Counted from the first letter of the stretch, positions 1 through 10,115 are shown. The stretch is 64,000 nucleotides of DNA from Ferribacterium limneticum (GCF_020510625.1 NZ_CP075191.1:2850001-2914000); one strand, 5' to 3'. Made by a program: numbers and translations. Notes: a model not told the origin generated them from the sequence alone.

Positions 1-1507
<1,507 letters not shown>

Positions 1508-1823
1508 AATCCAACAATATAACTCGCATTCTCACTGACGGTAGATTGCTCTACCTGAATGGATTTCTCCATCCTTACTTCAGTGCGTTTGCCTTTAATG
1601 CTTTTTTGTGACCAAAGTCACTTCGCATCAAGACACCCACACTTATCGGTTGTCCAATTTGTTAAAGATCAATTCCACCGCGCCAAACCAGAAGTCCGTC
1701 AGCAGCAGAGAGGCAAGATTATGAAGCAAACCCCTCACCCCGTCAAGCACTTCAGCAAAATTTCTTGCTTCGCCTGACTCTTCCACCCCGCCGAAAAAAC
1801 CCGGCGCTGCAGAAGAGGTGCGC
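1508..1823 (-). other. rRNA operon leader region
   Basis: Transcribed leader between the rRNA promoter and the 16S 5' end. It contains a boxA antitermination element (annotated separately) and AT-rich spacer. The short ORFs here are not convincing genes: they have no ribosome binding site and sit in the rRNA leader. Confidence 0.8.
1659..1671 (-). promoter_or_regulatory. boxA antitermination element
   Basis: On the minus strand the sequence reads TGATCTTTAACAA, close to the rrn boxA consensus TGCTCTTTAACAA, about 150 bases before the 16S 5' end. In rRNA operons boxA RNA recruits NusB/S10 for antitermination. Position and sequence both fit. Confidence 0.85.
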
Positions 1824-1851
1824 ATTATATAGAACCAAAACCCACCGTCAA
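1824..1851 (-). promoter_or_regulatory. rRNA operon promoter (-35 TTGACG, -10 TATAAT)
   Basis: Minus-strand -35 TTGACG (1846-1851), 16-base spacer and perfect -10 TATAAT (1824-1829), followed by a GCGCAC discriminator. A GC-rich discriminator with a short spacer is typical of stringently controlled rRNA promoters. Upstream (1852-1890) is A/T-rich and could act as an UP element. The tRNA-Asn promoter at 57818-57845 has the same architecture. Confidence 0.85.
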
Positions 1852-1897
1852 CACCTTTACAAAAATAACACCAACAAAACTCGCCTCTCCAACAAAA

Positions 1898-2455
1898 TCA
1901 GGCTATTGCCTCATAACGAACTTCAAGAATATCTATTTCCCGGACACCAACAGGACTTTGAAAGCGGATCGAATCACCTTCCCGAGCTTTTATAAGGGCT
2001 CGCGCCAAAGGAGATATCCAACTGATGCGCCCTTTGGATACATTGGTTTCATCTACACCAACGATCGTGTAGGTATTTGCAATGCCGTTTGCGTCAGCAA
2101 TTGTTACTGTGGCGCCAAAAAATATCTGATCGTTACCACCCTGACGCAGAGGGTCAATCACTTCAGCCACATCGAGACGCTTAGTCAGGAAGCGAATGCG
2201 GCGATCTATCTCACGTAATCGCCGCTTACCATATATATAGTCGCCATTTTCGGAGCGGTCACCATTTGATGCGGCCCACGAGACAATCTCAACCACATGT
2301 GGGCGCTCCCTTTTGACGAGGTGCTCAAGTTCACTCTTCAGCCGATCATGTCCGGCCGGCGTAATGTAGTTTCGCGTTCCCGCAGGAAGCTTTAGTGACG
2401 GCTCAAGCTCTTCGTCGTCATCGCCATCAGCCTCCCGTACAAACGCTTTATTCAT
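1898..2455 (-). CDS. greB: Transcription elongation factor GreB
   Basis: 185 aa. GreB rescues backtracked RNA polymerase by stimulating cleavage of the nascent RNA through the secondary channel. The N-terminal coiled-coil domain carries the loop SENGDYIYGKRRLREIDRR, which closely resembles E. coli GreB with its acidic tip. The C-terminal FKBP-like domain has FFGATVTI and the SPLARALIKA stretch. It has an extra acidic N-terminal extension (GDDDEELEP). Its ATG overlaps the stop codon of the upstream gene by one base (TAATG), so the two are probably translationally coupled. It points toward the rRNA promoter. GreB rather than GreA is chosen on the loop sequence. Confidence 0.93.
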   Translation of the reverse strand: MNKAFVREADGDDDEELEPSLKLPAGTRNYITPAGHDRLKSELEHLVKRERPHVVEIVSWAASNGDRSENGDYIYGKRRLREIDRRIRFLTKRLDVAEVIDPLRQGGNDQIFFGATVTIADANGIANTYTIVGVDETNVSKGRISWISPLARALIKAREGDSIRFQSPVGVREIDILEVRYEAIA

Positions 2456-2763
2456 TAGTAGCCGATACTGTAATGCTCGACATCAATCCGAATCAGTTCG
2501 CGACCTAGAAGGGCCGCCGTATATTTGGCAAATTGCTCGGCCCAGATTCGCTGATCGCGAAATCGGTTTTCCCCTGCATATTTTGCGACGCTCAGAATGC
2601 GATCAACGGCAAGGATTTTGCCGGTCGGGGTAGCCACATCGCATTCCAGCACTGTAAATTCATGGTCGAACCACTTGCGCGCTTCTTCAGGCGCAGCCCC
2701 GGCGGGAAACTTGAATTCGAATTCTTTTTCTTTGCCGAACGAGACGATTACATGGTGCTGCAT
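2455..2763 (-). CDS. Hypothetical protein upstream of greB
   Basis: 102 aa, not recognised. I chose the internal ATG at 2763 because a strong GGAGGAGAG ribosome binding site lies just before it; an upstream in-frame start would add nine residues without such a site. The protein is soluble, mixed charge, with no signal peptide or membrane segment. Its stop codon overlaps the start of greB, so the two form one transcription unit. No function is proposed. Confidence 0.75.
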   Translation of the reverse strand: MQHHVIVSFGKEKEFEFKFPAGAAPEEARKWFDHEFTVLECDVATPTGKILAVDRILSVAKYAGENRFRDQRIWAEQFAKYTAALLGRELIRIDVEHYSIGY

Positions 2764-2830
2764 TTCTCTCTCCTCCGTTGATCTGTTCAAGGTATTCTAG
2801 CAAAACAACAGAAGCTGTCAGGAGTTGTCA

Positions 2831-3052
2831 ATGTCACTTCACCCGCTGAGCGGAGCAGAAATCAGCGATATCCGTACCCAGCTGCATGAATTGCAGATTG
2901 AGCACCGCGACCTTGATCTGGTGATCACTCACCTGATCGAGAATCCACCGCCGGACGACTTGCTGATTCGACGCCTGAAAAAACGCAAACTACTGTTGAA
3001 AGACCGCATTCTGCAATTGGAGGAGATGCTGGTACCAGATATTCCCGCCTAG
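2831..3052 (+). CDS. YdcH/DUF465-like small coiled-coil protein
   Basis: 73 aa from the ATG at 2831, preceded by CAGGAG with a 7-base spacing; a TTG six bases upstream is less likely. The sequence is a helical hairpin rich in charged residues (LHELQIEHRDLD near the N-terminus, then RRLKKRKLLLKDRILQLEE), the typical pattern of the DUF465/YdcH family. Function of the family is unknown. It is divergent from the greB unit and convergent with the phosphate transporter region. Confidence 0.8.
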   Translation: MSLHPLSGAEISDIRTQLHELQIEHRDLDLVITHLIENPPPDDLLIRRLKKRKLLLKDRILQLEEMLVPDIPA

Positions 3053-3222
3053 CGATTGCCCGGAGGTAGGCGAAAAAAAATCCAGTAAACACTGCCGAGT
3101 AAGCAGGCAATTGCCAACTCCCAGAGGATGGTAAAGCACCATACGCTTCCTGCCAGCATCGCCAGCAGGAGCGCAAAAGCGATGATCCTGAAGGTCAGAG
3201 AATCAAGGTACCGACGTACCAA
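3049..3222 (-). CDS. Possible small two-helix membrane protein
   Basis: 57 codons from a TTG at 3222, inside the 3' end of the phosphate transporter gene. The predicted product has two hydrophobic segments (IIAFALLLAMLAGSVWC and LWELAIACLLGSVYWIFF) and a basic tail. Its stop overlaps that of the convergent DUF465 gene. No clear ribosome binding site is visible and the start is uncertain, so this may not be a gene. It is kept because the hydrophobic pattern is coherent over its whole length beyond the pit gene. Confidence 0.35.
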   Translation of the reverse strand: MVRRYLDSLTFRIIAFALLLAMLAGSVWCFTILWELAIACLLGSVYWIFFRLPPGNR

Positions 3223-4202
3223 GCCAATGCTGCCATCGCAGCACTGCAGGGAATGGTCAGAATCCACGCCCAAACGATACCACCTGCCACCCCCCAACGG
3301 ACTCGACGAGCACCGCGCGTCGAACCAACTCCGGCAATCGCGCCGGTGATGGTATGGGTGGTGGAAACAGGAATACCGAAGGCCGTTGCGAGAAACAGGG
3401 TAATGGCACCGCCGGTATTGGCACTGAAGCCACGGGCTTGGTTAAGTTTGGTGATGCGGTTGCCCATGGTCTTCACAATACGCCAGCCGCCAAACATGGT
3501 TCCGAGACCCATCGCTGTGTAACACGAGAGCACAATCCAACCCGGAATGGCATCAGTGGTCTTGGATATACCCGCGGCAATCAGCAACATCCAGATGATG
3601 CCGACGGTTTTTTGTGCATCATTGCCACCGTGCCCAAGGCTATAGGCCGCAGCAGACAATAACTGGAAACGCCGGAAGTGTTTATCGACCTTGCGTGGCG
3701 CCATGTTTCGACAGATCCACGAAATGATCACCATCAAGGCACCACCGATCACGAAGCCGAGAAGCGGAGCCACGAAGATGAACGCGATGATCTTCAAAAC
3801 GCCAGCCGATACCAGGCCGCCAAAGCCTGCTTTGGCGACGGCAGCGCCGACCAAGCCACCGACCAAGGCGTGAGACGAAGATGACGGAATGCCGTAATAC
3901 CAAGTAATGATGTTCCAGACGATGGCGCCGATCAACGCTCCGAAGATAATGTAATGATCGACAATCGACGGATCGATGGTGCCCTTGCCGATGGTCAAGG
4001 CTACCTTGAGCGGAAACAGGAAATAGGCGAGAAAATTGAATACCGCAGCCCAGATGACGGCTTGATGCGGTTTAAGAACCCGGGTTGAGACAATAGTCGC
4101 AATTGAATTAGCCGCATCGTGGAAACCGTTCATGAAATCGAACAGCAAGGCAACAATGACCAGGGTAATGACGACCCCGAGGCTGATATTAAGGGAGTCC
4201 AT
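3195..4202 (-). CDS. pit: PiT-family inorganic phosphate transporter
   Basis: 335 aa integral membrane protein of the PiT family (PF01384), which imports phosphate, probably as a metal-phosphate complex, with protons. Seen: the N-terminal signature FDFMNGFHDAANSIAT, the repeat PVSTTHTITGAI near residue 285 that mirrors YGIPSSSSHALVGGLVG near 105, and about ten hydrophobic segments. The two halves are inverted repeats, as known for the family. It ends in LIL. It lies 14 bases downstream of a DUF47/PhoU-like gene, the usual partner, in one operon. Confidence 0.95.
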   Translation of the reverse strand: MDSLNISLGVVITLVIVALLFDFMNGFHDAANSIATIVSTRVLKPHQAVIWAAVFNFLAYFLFPLKVALTIGKGTIDPSIVDHYIIFGALIGAIVWNIITWYYGIPSSSSHALVGGLVGAAVAKAGFGGLVSAGVLKIIAFIFVAPLLGFVIGGALMVIISWICRNMAPRKVDKHFRRFQLLSAAAYSLGHGGNDAQKTVGIIWMLLIAAGISKTTDAIPGWIVLSCYTAMGLGTMFGGWRIVKTMGNRITKLNQARGFSANTGGAITLFLATAFGIPVSTTHTITGAIAGVGSTRGARRVRWGVAGGIVWAWILTIPCSAAMAALAWYVGTLIL

Positions 4203-4216
4203 TCCGAGCTACCCGC

Positions 4217-4855
4217 TCAGGAGTTTTCTAGAACGATGGCCTCAACAGTCCCGGCCACATCCTTGCAGCGATCGGTCACTGACTCGAGCAGTTCGTAAAT
4301 TTCCTTGAGCTTGATGACCTCACGCACATCCGGCTCTTCGCGGAAGATTTTGGACATAGCACCACGCAAGGAGCGATCGGCCTCAGACTCGAGTGCATCG
4401 ATTTGGTGGCAGAGCTTGAGAATTGCCGGGGCGTTATCCATGCTGTGCAGGAGTTTGACGACCGACTGAACGCAAACGCAGCAGTTCTCGGTAACTACGG
4501 CCATTGCCTTGGCGTCCTGCGGAACCCGACGAATATCGTAAAGCGAAATTGATTCAGCCACATCCTGCATGATGTCCAGGATGTCATCCATGCCATTGAT
4601 CAACTGATGGATTTCATCTCGGTCGAACGGCGTGATGAAGGATGTGTGGAGTTGTGACAGCGTGTCGTGGGTAATTGCATCTGCCTTGCGTTCAAGTTCA
4701 TCAACCTCTTCAGCAAATTTGGCCGCCAGTTCCGGCTGATCTACCAAGGCAGCGATCAGGTTGGACAGGGCCTTCCCTCCTTGAGCGATCAAATCCGCAT
4801 GCGAGTTGAAAAGGTCAAAATACTTGCCTTCTTTTGGCATCAAACGACCAAACAT
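4217..4855 (-). CDS. DUF47 family PhoU-like protein (Pit accessory)
   Basis: 212 aa, all-helical, of the DUF47/TIGR00153 family related to PhoU. It shows the characteristic (E/D)xxxD repeats, EEVDELERKADAITHDT near residue 48 and CHQIDALESEADRSLRGAM near residue 150, which in PhoU-like proteins contribute to metal clusters. Family members encoded next to Pit transporters are thought to modulate phosphate uptake. Start ATG at 4855. First gene of the two-gene operon with pit. Confidence 0.92.
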   Translation of the reverse strand: MFGRLMPKEGKYFDLFNSHADLIAQGGKALSNLIAALVDQPELAAKFAEEVDELERKADAITHDTLSQLHTSFITPFDRDEIHQLINGMDDILDIMQDVAESISLYDIRRVPQDAKAMAVVTENCCVCVQSVVKLLHSMDNAPAILKLCHQIDALESEADRSLRGAMSKIFREEPDVREVIKLKEIYELLESVTDRCKDVAGTVEAIVLENS

Positions 4856-4962
4856 GACAGTTCCGTGAAGTTATTGTTACAGAGGTTGATTCTAGCACGC
4901 AGCCTGAATGGGCTCATCCCTGGATCGCTGATGAAGGAACTTCTTCCCGCTAAAATTGACCA

Positions 4963-5295
4963 ATGACAGATTTTTCATTCTCACCCGATGCCTTCGGCGA
5001 TCGTTTCGAAATTGGCGCATTGCCATTGCCGCGCCCGCCCGCTGGCTATGCGGTACAGATGCTCGATACCGATCGCTTGCTGGATCGGCAATCCGGTGAT
5101 TTTCTTCCGGTAAGATCATCCGGACTCCAGGCGCTTTTCGAGAGCTTTGACGCGGCGTACGCAGCGGCTCGGGCCTGGGTGGAAACTCGCGCCACAGATC
5201 CGGACCAGCACCAACTGGCCATCGTCCCGGCGGGCTACGATGCAATTCTGGAACGCCACATACTCATATATGGCGTTCTCGGCGGACAACCATGA
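4963..5295 (+). CDS. Hypothetical protein
   Basis: 110 aa, not recognised. Soluble, no signal peptide, no obvious motif. The middle AAYAAARAWVETRA looks helical and the C-terminus hydrophobic (HILIYGVLGG). Divergent from the pit operon and 19 bases upstream of an aldo/keto reductase, with which it is probably co-transcribed. Confidence 0.7.
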   Translation: MTDFSFSPDAFGDRFEIGALPLPRPPAGYAVQMLDTDRLLDRQSGDFLPVRSSGLQALFESFDAAYAAARAWVETRATDPDQHQLAIVPAGYDAILERHILIYGVLGGQP

Positions 5296-5314
5296 TTCAT
5301 TTCGGAGACTTCCC

Positions 5315-6361
5315 ATGACCCCTTTCCAAAAAAAGCCGCTTGGGCGCAACAACTTTCAAGTTCCCGAAGTCTGCCTTGGCACCATGACCTTCGGCGAACA
5401 GACCAGCGAGAGCGATGCGCACGCCCAACTCGACTTTGCACTGGCCAATGGCATCAATTTCATCGACACCGCCGAGATGTACGCCGTCCCGCCACGCGCG
5501 GAAACCTGTGGCGCCTCGGAAACCATCGTTGGCCACTGGTTGAAGGGACAAGCCCGCGACAAGGTGCTGATCGCGACCAAGGTAGCCGGCCCCAGCCGCA
5601 ACCTGCACTGGATTCGCAACGGTCCGCCAGCGATGGACGGAGCCAATATCCGGGGTGCCATCGAGGGTTCTCTGCAGCGCCTGCAGACGGACTACGTCGA
5701 CCTCTATCAACTGCACTGGCCCGAGCGCAACCAGCCGATGTTCGGGCAATGGCAATTCGATCCGGACAAGGAGCGCGACGGCACATCCATCCGCGAACAA
5801 CTCGAAGTACTCGGCGAACTCGTGCGGGAAGGCAAGGTCCGCCATATTGGTGTTTCGAACGAGCATCCGTGGGGCATCATGCAATTCACCCGGCTGGCCG
5901 ATGAACTGGGCCTGCCGCATATCGTGTCGACGCAAAATTCCTACAGCCTGCTGAACCGGACCTTTGAAGCCGGACTGGCCGAAGTCTGTCATCGCGAGCA
6001 AGTCGGCCTACTTGCCTACTCGCCGCTCGCTTTCGGGCACCTGACCGGCAAATATTTGAACAGACCGGATGCACCGGGCCGCCTGACCCAATGGCCAAGC
6101 TTCGGACAACGCTATACCAAACCCAACGTTATCCCTGCCGTTCAGGCTTACGCAGAACTGGCCAGAAAAAACGATCTGACACCAACCCAGTTGGCACTTG
6201 GGTTCACCCGATCGCGCTGGTTTGTTGCCAGCACCATCATCGGCGCCTCATCACTTGAGCAACTGACGGAAACGCTCCCCGCCACGCAGACACCGATGTC
6301 GCCAGAAATTCTCGCCGAGATCGACGCTATCCACCTGCGTTATACCAACCCTGCACCATGA
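5315..6361 (+). CDS. Aldo/keto reductase, Tas-like
   Basis: 348 aa from the ATG at 5315 (CGGAGA seven bases upstream); an in-frame extension further upstream runs through the preceding gene and is rejected. NADPH-dependent aldo/keto reductase fold. The catalytic tetrad is visible: FIDTAEMY (Asp and Tyr), IATKVAG (Lys) and YQLHWPER (His). The cofactor motif TIIGASSLEQL lies near the C-terminus. The length and the YAVPPRAET loop resemble the E. coli Tas protein. Substrate unknown. The stop overlaps the next gene by 4 bases (ATGA). Confidence 0.9.
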   Translation: MTPFQKKPLGRNNFQVPEVCLGTMTFGEQTSESDAHAQLDFALANGINFIDTAEMYAVPPRAETCGASETIVGHWLKGQARDKVLIATKVAGPSRNLHWIRNGPPAMDGANIRGAIEGSLQRLQTDYVDLYQLHWPERNQPMFGQWQFDPDKERDGTSIREQLEVLGELVREGKVRHIGVSNEHPWGIMQFTRLADELGLPHIVSTQNSYSLLNRTFEAGLAEVCHREQVGLLAYSPLAFGHLTGKYLNRPDAPGRLTQWPSFGQRYTKPNVIPAVQAYAELARKNDLTPTQLALGFTRSRWFVASTIIGASSLEQLTETLPATQTPMSPEILAEIDAIHLRYTNPAP

Positions 6362-7152
6362 CCGAAGCGCTGTTTCCACGCCTTGCCGAGGCACTCGCTG
6401 CGACCGACATCGCCGAGAAAATTGCATTGACGACGAAAATCGCTGCCGAGTGGAAAAGCGGCAAATTGGATTGGCGAGACACAGCGCCAATCCCCCTGCT
6501 TTGCGGCCGCCCGGCCAGACCAGCACTGGTAACGCACAAGGAGGTGCTCCAGCGCAGTCCGCAAACGCCGGAAGGGCGAGCGCACCTGTTGCACGCCATC
6601 CTGCATATTGAATTCACCGCGATCAACCTCGCCCTTGATCACGCTGCCCGCTTCCGCACCATGCCTGAGCAGTACTACGCCGACTGGATCGGTGTTGCCG
6701 CCGAAGAAGCCGAGCACTTTCTGCTATTACAAGAGCGCCTGCAGTCGCTGGGGCATGAGTATGGCGACTTCCCCGCCCACGCCGGACTCTGGGAAATGGC
6801 CGAGAAGACAGAAAACGACGTCCTGGACCGCATGGCGCTGGTACCCCGCCTGCTCGAAGCGCGCGGCCTGGATGCGACACCGCCCATCCAAAGAAAACTG
6901 GAAGCGGCCGGCGACCATCAAAGTGCCCGCGTACTGGACATCATTCTGCGCGATGAAATCGGCCATGTCGGGCTTGGCGATCGCTGGTTTCGTCACCTTT
7001 GTGCCGAACGTAACCTGGAACCGGAAAGCACTTACCGCGAGCTCCTTACCCACTACAAAGCCCCATGGCCACAGGCCCCGATGAACGAATCCGCCCGAAT
7101 TTCAGCAGGATTCAGCCCGGATGAACTGGCGGGATTGGCAAAAAAAAGGTAG
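6358..7152 (+). CDS. DUF455 family ferritin-like protein
   Basis: 264 aa, DUF455 family, a ferritin-like four-helix bundle. Likely metal-ligand motifs are HIEFTAINLALDHA, AAEEAEHFLLLQERL and the late RDEIGHVGLGDRWF, giving the E...ExxH pattern expected of a carboxylate-bridged di-metal site. Biochemical function of the family is poorly known. Translationally coupled to the aldo/keto reductase by an ATGA overlap. Confidence 0.88.
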   Translation: MTEALFPRLAEALAATDIAEKIALTTKIAAEWKSGKLDWRDTAPIPLLCGRPARPALVTHKEVLQRSPQTPEGRAHLLHAILHIEFTAINLALDHAARFRTMPEQYYADWIGVAAEEAEHFLLLQERLQSLGHEYGDFPAHAGLWEMAEKTENDVLDRMALVPRLLEARGLDATPPIQRKLEAAGDHQSARVLDIILRDEIGHVGLGDRWFRHLCAERNLEPESTYRELLTHYKAPWPQAPMNESARISAGFSPDELAGLAKKR

Positions 7153-7353
7153 AATAATCAACTCAATGCGTTGATGCATCGCCCGCAGTAACTCCGAGCA
7201 GCCCCCGGTCTTTCAGGTTCTTGTGCAGGATTCACCCCATTGATTCATTCCCCGGCATGGCTGCGTCGGGGTCACCCAGGCCGCCCGACCTTCGGGCCAA
7301 TCCGTCGCCAGTTATAACAACGTCAAAGGCGGCGAGGAAAGGAAATAGCATCT

Positions 7354-9192
7354 ATGTCGACACCTGTCGAAAGCTTTGCCGATCTCGGTTTAAGCGACAC
7401 CCTACTCAAGACTCTCACTGAAATCGGCTACGAAACTCCGTCGCCCATTCAGGCCCAATGTATCCCTGTTCTGCTCGAAGGTCATGACCTGATCGGCATG
7501 GCCCAGACCGGCACCGGCAAGACCGCCGCGTTTGCGCTGCCGCTGATGGAACAGATCGACGTCAAGCTGATGAAGCCGCAAGCCCTGATCCTGACGCCGA
7601 CGCGCGAGCTGGCCATCCAGGTTGCCGAGGCGCTGCAAAGCTACGCCAAGAACCTGCCCGGCTTCCACGTGCTGCCGATCTACGGCGGCCAGAGCTATAC
7701 CATCCAGCTCAAGCAACTGTCGCGCGGCGCCCACATCATCGTCGGCACCCCGGGTCGCGTCATGGACCACCTCGAGCGCAAGACACTCAACCTCGACAAC
7801 CTGAAGACCATGGTTCTCGACGAAGCCGACGAAATGCTGCGCATGGGCTTCATCGACGACGTCGAGTGGATTCTCGAACGCACCCCGGCCCAGCACCAGA
7901 CCGCCCTGTTCTCGGCCACCATGCCGGAACAGATTCGCCGCGTTGCCCAGAAGTATCTGGTCGAGCCGCGCGAAATCAAGATCAAGTCGGCCACCGCCAC
8001 TGTGGCTGCCATCCGTCAGGTTTACTGGCAGGTTTCCGGCATGCACAAGCTGGACGCCCTGACCCGCATTCTGGAAGTTGAAGAAGATTTCGACGCCGCC
8101 ATCATCTTCGTGCGCACCAAGACCGCGACCGTCGAACTGGCCGACAAACTGTCGGCCCGTGGCTACGCCGCCGCCGCCCTGAACGGCGACCTCAACCAGC
8201 AGATGCGCGAACGCGTCATCGAGCAGTTGAAGTCTGGTGCCCTGGACATCGTCATTGCGACCGACGTCGCCGCTCGCGGCATCGACGTGCCGCGCGTCAG
8301 CCACGTGGTCAACTACGACATTCCGTACGACACCGAAGCCTACGTGCACCGTATTGGCCGTACTGGCCGCGCTGGCCGCACCGGCAATGCCATCCTGTTC
8401 GTCGCACCGCGTGAAATCCGCATGCTGCGTACCATTGAGCGCGCTACCCGTTCGCCGATTGCCCCGCTGACCCTGCCGAGCCGTGCCGATGTGACCAACA
8501 AGCGCGTCGCTGACTTCAAGGGCAAGGTAATTGAAGTATTGAACGCCGAAGGCCTGGATTTCTTCGCCAACATCGTCTCGCAAATTGCTGAAGAGCAAAA
8601 CGTCAGCGCCGAGGAAGTCGCTGCTGCGCTGGCCATGATGGCCCAGGAAGGCAAGCCGCTGCAGATCGCCGGTGAAGATCCGCGTCCGGCCCCGGCTCCC
8701 CGTCCGGGCAGCTTTGGCGAAAGCGATCGCAAGCCGCGTTTTGAAGACCGCGGCGATCGTCCGCGCTTCGAAGATCGTGGCGAGCGGCCGCGTCGTGAAG
8801 ACCGCCCGGCCCGTTCGGCTCCGGCTGGCGACATGGTGCGCTACCGCATCGACGTGGGTCGGGATCATGGCGTCGAAGTGCGCGACATCGTCGGTGCTAT
8901 CGCTAACGAAGCCGGCATTGAAAGCCGTTTCATCGGCCGTATCGGTCTTTACGACGAATCCAGTACCGTTGAACTGCCGGCCGGCATGCCGGGCGAAGCC
9001 TCGAACGCCCTGAAGCGCACCCGCATTCGTGGCGTGCCGATCAACCTGCGTCCGGATGAAGGTCGTCCGGATGGCGCCGGTTCTGGTGGCGGCGAACGCA
9101 AGTTCAGCGGCGAGCGCAAATTTGGAGGCGGTGATCGCAAACCTGAAGGCGATCGCGGCGGCTTCAAGAAAAAGAAGTTCGGCGACCGCTAA
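7354..9192 (+). CDS. deaD: DEAD-box ATP-dependent RNA helicase DeaD/CsdA
   Basis: 612 aa. RNA helicase acting in ribosome assembly and mRNA turnover, often at low temperature. Motifs in order: Q motif near residue 30, AQTGTGKT (Walker A), PTRELA, GG, TPGR, DEAD (near residue 155), SAT, IIFVRTK, VATDVAARGID and HRIGRTGRAGR. A DbpA-type RNA-binding domain (YRIDVGRDHGVEVRDIVGAI) lies around residue 495-570, between two low-complexity Arg/Asp/Gly-rich segments (RPRFEDRGERPRRED and the basic GG-rich tail). The roughly 200-base leader has no gene and may be regulatory. A terminator follows directly. Confidence 0.96.
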   Translation: MSTPVESFADLGLSDTLLKTLTEIGYETPSPIQAQCIPVLLEGHDLIGMAQTGTGKTAAFALPLMEQIDVKLMKPQALILTPTRELAIQVAEALQSYAKNLPGFHVLPIYGGQSYTIQLKQLSRGAHIIVGTPGRVMDHLERKTLNLDNLKTMVLDEADEMLRMGFIDDVEWILERTPAQHQTALFSATMPEQIRRVAQKYLVEPREIKIKSATATVAAIRQVYWQVSGMHKLDALTRILEVEEDFDAAIIFVRTKTATVELADKLSARGYAAAALNGDLNQQMRERVIEQLKSGALDIVIATDVAARGIDVPRVSHVVNYDIPYDTEAYVHRIGRTGRAGRTGNAILFVAPREIRMLRTIERATRSPIAPLTLPSRADVTNKRVADFKGKVIEVLNAEGLDFFANIVSQIAEEQNVSAEEVAAALAMMAQEGKPLQIAGEDPRPAPAPRPGSFGESDRKPRFEDRGDRPRFEDRGERPRREDRPARSAPAGDMVRYRIDVGRDHGVEVRDIVGAIANEAGIESRFIGRIGLYDESSTVELPAGMPGEASNALKRTRIRGVPINLRPDEGRPDGAGSGGGERKFSGERKFGGGDRKPEGDRGGFKKKKFGDR

Positions 9193-9208
9193 ACCAGCGT
9201 TCTCCCGC

Positions 9209-9238
9209 AAAAAGCCACGGCAAGTCTGTGGCTTTTTT
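9209..9238 (+). terminator. Rho-independent terminator of deaD
   Basis: Inverted repeat AAAGCCAC / GTGGCTTT with a 9-base loop followed by a T-run, 16 bases after the deaD stop codon. The A-run on the other side could also serve the minus strand, but no minus-strand gene ends here. Confidence 0.85.
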
Positions 9239-9252
9239 GTGCCATTTTCATT

Positions 9253-9271
9253 GTTGAGAATTATTCTTGTT
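9253..9271 (+). promoter_or_regulatory. Fur box upstream of small-protein/DUF2325 operon
   Basis: GTTGAGAATTATTCTTGTT matches 15 of 19 positions of the palindromic Fur consensus AATGAGAATTATTCTCATT. It lies between the deaD terminator and the first small ORF of the following operon, so iron repression by Fur is inferred. Confidence 0.75.
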
Positions 9272-9294
9272 TACATCCTACAAAATATCCTTAA

Positions 9295-9313
9295 GATAGG
9301 AATCGTTCTCAAC
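9295..9313 (+). promoter_or_regulatory. Second, weaker Fur box
   Basis: GATAGGAATCGTTCTCAAC matches about 12 of 19 Fur consensus positions, with the right half (TTCTCA) best conserved. It lies 42 bases downstream of the first box, within the probable promoter or early transcript region of the same operon. Confidence 0.5.
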
Positions 9314-9328
9314 AATCCAAACACCATC

Positions 9329-9406
9329 ATGCACTCGCTACTGGCCCATGTTTCGATTGCCGCCCTGCTGCTCGGCTGGGCGCTCTTCACCTTGACGCCC
9401 ATCTGA
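9329..9406 (+). CDS. Possible 25-aa membrane micropeptide
   Basis: Short ORF from ATG 9329 to TGA 9406. The product has a single hydrophobic stretch (IAALLLGWALFTLTPI) with a short polar start. It follows the Fur boxes and its stop overlaps the region carrying the next gene's GGAGGA site, which would allow translational coupling. There is no good ribosome binding site of its own. It may be a membrane micropeptide, a leader peptide, or not expressed. Confidence 0.4.
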   Translation: MHSLLAHVSIAALLLGWALFTLTPI

Positions 9407-9420
9407 TCCGGAGGAAATCC

Positions 9421-9627
9421 ATGCCATCAAGCCACCTTTGGGCCGGCGCACTTAGCCTGCTCCTGATTCACGAAGAAACCGGCTGTGTTCATTCGGCGCT
9501 GAATGCAGCCCGACTGCTTGAGCAATTGATTGAAATCGAAGATCTCGACGACGATACCCGCCGCCTCTGCGAGCGGGCCAGCAGCCGTCTGACTCGACAG
9601 GAACCCCGCCATGCTTGCGCCGCTTAA
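9421..9627 (+). CDS. Small hypothetical protein of Fur-headed operon
   Basis: 68 aa with a very strong ribosome binding site (GGAGGA, 6 bases before the ATG). Not recognised. The first half is moderately hydrophobic (HLWAGALSLLLIHEE), the second helical and acidic (EQLIEIEDLDDDTRRL) with a basic end. Two cysteines are spread out with no metal motif. It overlaps the start of the next gene by 17 bases, which supports co-translation. Iron-repressed expression is inferred from the upstream Fur boxes. Confidence 0.7.
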   Translation: MPSSHLWAGALSLLLIHEETGCVHSALNAARLLEQLIEIEDLDDDTRRLCERASSRLTRQEPRHACAA

Positions 9628-10048
9628 GGATCGGAGCATTCTCGAACGCGATGATGCTGCCGAGCAACCAACCGAAAGCGACTTGCTGGCTGAAAATTTC
9701 GCGCTGAAGCAGCGCTTGCGGGAAGTTCGGCAATTTCAGAAAAGAACGGCAACCGCAAGCACTTGCCGGATTGTTGCCATGACCAACGAAAACTTCCGGC
9801 TGGCCGAACTCAATCGAAACCTGCAGCAACGAATCGATGAGCTGGAATCCGGGCAAGCGATCATCGGGCTCGGCCAGCAGTTGATGACATTGCAGCAGGA
9901 AAACGACGAACTGTGCGATGCCGCGCAGCGCGTCTGGTTTCTCGACCGCACGCTCTGTGCCGCCCACCACGAATGTGAACGTCTGGCCCGAGAACGCGAC
10001 GCTGCCCTGGCTCGCCTCCAGTCACGCACCGACAGCCTGATGGGCTGA
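9611..10048 (+). CDS. Coiled-coil hypothetical protein of Fur-headed operon
   Basis: 145 aa, mostly alpha-helical with heptad-like runs (LLAENFALKQRLREVRQF, LNRNLQQRIDELESGQ, LMTLQQENDELCDAAQ). AGGA lies eight bases upstream of the ATG at 9611. No membrane segment or signal peptide. Three cysteines and a CAAHHEC cluster (around residue 118) might bind metal, but this is speculative. Coiled coils here and in the next protein suggest that the two could interact. Confidence 0.72.
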   Translation: MLAPLKDRSILERDDAAEQPTESDLLAENFALKQRLREVRQFQKRTATASTCRIVAMTNENFRLAELNRNLQQRIDELESGQAIIGLGQQLMTLQQENDELCDAAQRVWFLDRTLCAAHHECERLARERDAALARLQSRTDSLMG

Positions 10049-10060
10049 TTCTTCAACCTG

Positions 10061-10093
10061 CCAGCCAACCGGGCTTCCGGCGAGCCAGCCAGC
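10061..10093 (+). promoter_or_regulatory. Paired GCCAGC boxes before the DUF2325 gene
   Basis: GCCAGCC at 10060-10066 and GAGCCAGCCAGC at 10082-10093, about 21 bases apart, 23-56 bases before the ATG at 10116. Similar paired boxes precede five other iron-related genes in this window. Role unknown. Confidence 0.45.
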
Positions 10094-10115
10094 GAATTCC
10101 CCCTGGAGTCCGAGC

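Noticed and set aside
7402..9210. 602-codon minus-strand ORF opposite deaD
   Set aside because: It mirrors the helicase gene codon for codon; GC-rich genes of this kind often leave long open antisense frames. No family resemblance and no ribosome binding site.
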